The position numbers were made by a program, and so were the translations under genes. A stretch of 64,000 nt of DNA from JAYPWI01 sp038135065 (lineage in GTDB: Bacteria; Actinomycetota; Acidimicrobiia; Acidimicrobiales; Poriferisodalaceae): NCBI GenBank assembly GCA_038135065.1, contig JAYPWI010000018.1, forward strand, positions 1-64,000. The letters run 5' to 3'. This document shows positions 62,936 to 64,000 of the stretch, piece by piece. The notes below the pieces were generated by a model. It was not told where the DNA came from. It did no database searches and saw only the letters and a list, made by a program, of their open reading frames with translations. Position 1 is the first letter of the stretch. The number at the start of each line of letters is the position of its first letter.

Positions 62936-64000
62936 ATGGGGGTACTCACGGGCTACCGCGTTCTCGACCTGTCCATCCTCGTGCAGGGACCGCAGGCCGC
63001 CTCGATGCTGGGCGACCTCGGCGCCGACGTGGTGAAGATCGAACTGCCCGTCGTGGGCGACCTCGGACGCTGGCTGACGGTCAGTGACGATGACGGACGG
63101 TCGCCGTACTTCGAGGGCAGCAACCGGGGAAAGCGATCGGCCACCCTTGACCTGCGCACTGCGGGCGGTCGCCGGGCGTTCCTCCGTCTGGCCGAGCAGG
63201 CCGACGTCATCATCCACAACTTCGTTCCGGGCACCGTCGAACAGTGGGGCATCGCGTACGAGGACATCGCGGCCATCAACCCCGGCATCGTCTATGCCGG
63301 CGGCTCTTCGTTCGGTCCACGCGGGCCCAACGCCACCCGTGAAGGGGCGGACATGGTCGGCCAGGCAGAGGGCGGCATCGTGTCGGTGATCGGCCATGAC
63401 GACGGCGACCCGACCATCGTGGGAGCCACGATCGCCGACCACCTCGGGGCCCAGAACATGATCACCGGCATCCTGGCCGCCTTGCTCCACCGGGAGCGGA
63501 CGGGGATGGGGCAGCGGATCGACGTGTCGCTGGTCGGGAGCGCCATCTACGGCCAGATCTCCGAGATGACCCAGTCGATGCTGACCGGTCGCCACGTCGG
63601 CCGGCCGAATGCCGGCCACACCGTCATCCGAGCCCTCATTCACCGCTGCCCGACTGCGGATGGCTACATCTACCTCCTCGGTGTGCCCGAGCACCTGTGG
63701 AACGCCTTCGCCGACTGCATCGACCGACCGGACCTACACGACGATCCGCGCTTCGCCACCCTGCTGCAGACCCCAGAGAACTTGGCCATCCTCCGCGACC
63801 TGCTCGACGAGGTGTTTCCGACCCGGTCCACCGACGAGTGGGAGGCCCGACTCCTGGCCCACAACCAGCGCTTCGGCCGGGTGAAGACCTACCCGGAGGT
63901 GTTCACCGACGAGACCAACCTGGTCAACGGGTACGTGCAGCAGGTCGAGCACCCCGAGTACGGCTCGATCACCGTGGTGGGCAATCCGATCACCATGTCC
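62936..64000 (+). CDS. Class III CoA-transferase (CaiB/BaiF family) 3, 3' partial
   Basis: From an ATG at 62936 the frame is open for 355 codons to the right edge with no stop. It begins MGVLTGYRVLDLSILVQGPQ, with GADVVKIELPVVGDLGRW, NRGKRSATLDLRTAGGRRAF and IHNFVPGTVEQWG. The catalytic Asp168 lies in GATIADHLGAQNMITGILAA, followed by HRERTGMGQRIDVSLVGSAI. Only about 30-45 residues should be missing by comparison with the other two copies. It is the third member of its family in 13 kb and follows the short LLM gene. Confidence 0.92.
   Translation, partial: MGVLTGYRVLDLSILVQGPQAASMLGDLGADVVKIELPVVGDLGRWLTVSDDDGRSPYFEGSNRGKRSATLDLRTAGGRRAFLRLAEQADVIIHNFVPGTVEQWGIAYEDIAAINPGIVYAGGSSFGPRGPNATREGADMVGQAEGGIVSVIGHDDGDPTIVGATIADHLGAQNMITGILAALLHRERTGMGQRIDVSLVGSAIYGQISEMTQSMLTGRHVGRPNAGHTVIRALIHRCPTADGYIYLLGVPEHLWNAFADCIDRPDLHDDPRFATLLQTPENLAILRDLLDEVFPTRSTDEWEARLLAHNQRFGRVKTYPEVFTDETNLVNGYVQQVEHPEYGSITVVGNPITMS

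Overview
The window is high-GC DNA from a free-living actinobacterium, most likely of the class Acidimicrobiia. The signs are a WhiB1-type regulator next to a PdtaS-type kinase, the trio of a MSMEG_4193-type phosphatase with DUF3090 and SCO1664-family proteins, DUF3107, paired ArsA-like ATPases, several predicted F420-dependent enzymes and a secreted protein with GYW repeats. Class assignment is inference. Two runs of N (100 at 2285-2384, 10 at 15724-15733) show that this is a scaffolded draft assembly. No CRISPR array, insertion sequence, prophage or rRNA was seen.

Layout. 1-7.4 kb: surface polysaccharide genes. They encode a repeat protein cut by the left edge, an initiating sugar-phosphate transferase, an acetyltransferase, an O-antigen ligase/polymerase, a Wzz-like protein and a WbpB/WbpE/WbpD-like trio for a diacetamido sugar acid. 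7.4-8.7 kb: an empty stretch, then a sulfotransferase pseudogene with three nonsense codons in one otherwise open frame. 8.7-22 kb: a leftward housekeeping block with glyA, rpiB, a prmC-tsaC fusion, prfA, an unknown gene, rpmE, rho, thrC, hom, lysA and argS, then tRNA-Arg(CCG). Many of these genes overlap by GTGA or ATGA.

22-31 kb: an F420-type PPOX protein, an FrhB-like iron-sulfur protein, a cysteine-repeat lipoprotein, a family 5 uracil-DNA glycosylase, the phosphatase/DUF3090/SCO1664 trio, etfBA, a diacylglycerol-kinase-like gene and a glycerophosphodiesterase. 31-39 kb: whiB1 with a CRP-like site, pdtaS, two ArsA-like ATPases, DUF3107, selO, mrp and a divergent SufR-like regulator with a palindrome over its probable -10. 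39-46 kb: a complete System I cytochrome c maturation operon, ccmABCDEFGHI. 46-50 kb: mmsA, a sortase, a biotin carrier and small membrane proteins.

50-64 kb: an accessory acyl-CoA and 2-oxo/2-hydroxy acid region. It has a TetR regulator, three class III CoA-transferases, three LLM-family (F420-type) oxidoreductases, a zinc alcohol dehydrogenase, two hydroxyacid dehydrogenases, an acetoacetate-decarboxylase-like protein with no lysine, a ThDP enzyme and a MOSC protein. This is the best candidate in the window for an undescribed catabolic pathway. The last CoA-transferase runs off the right edge.
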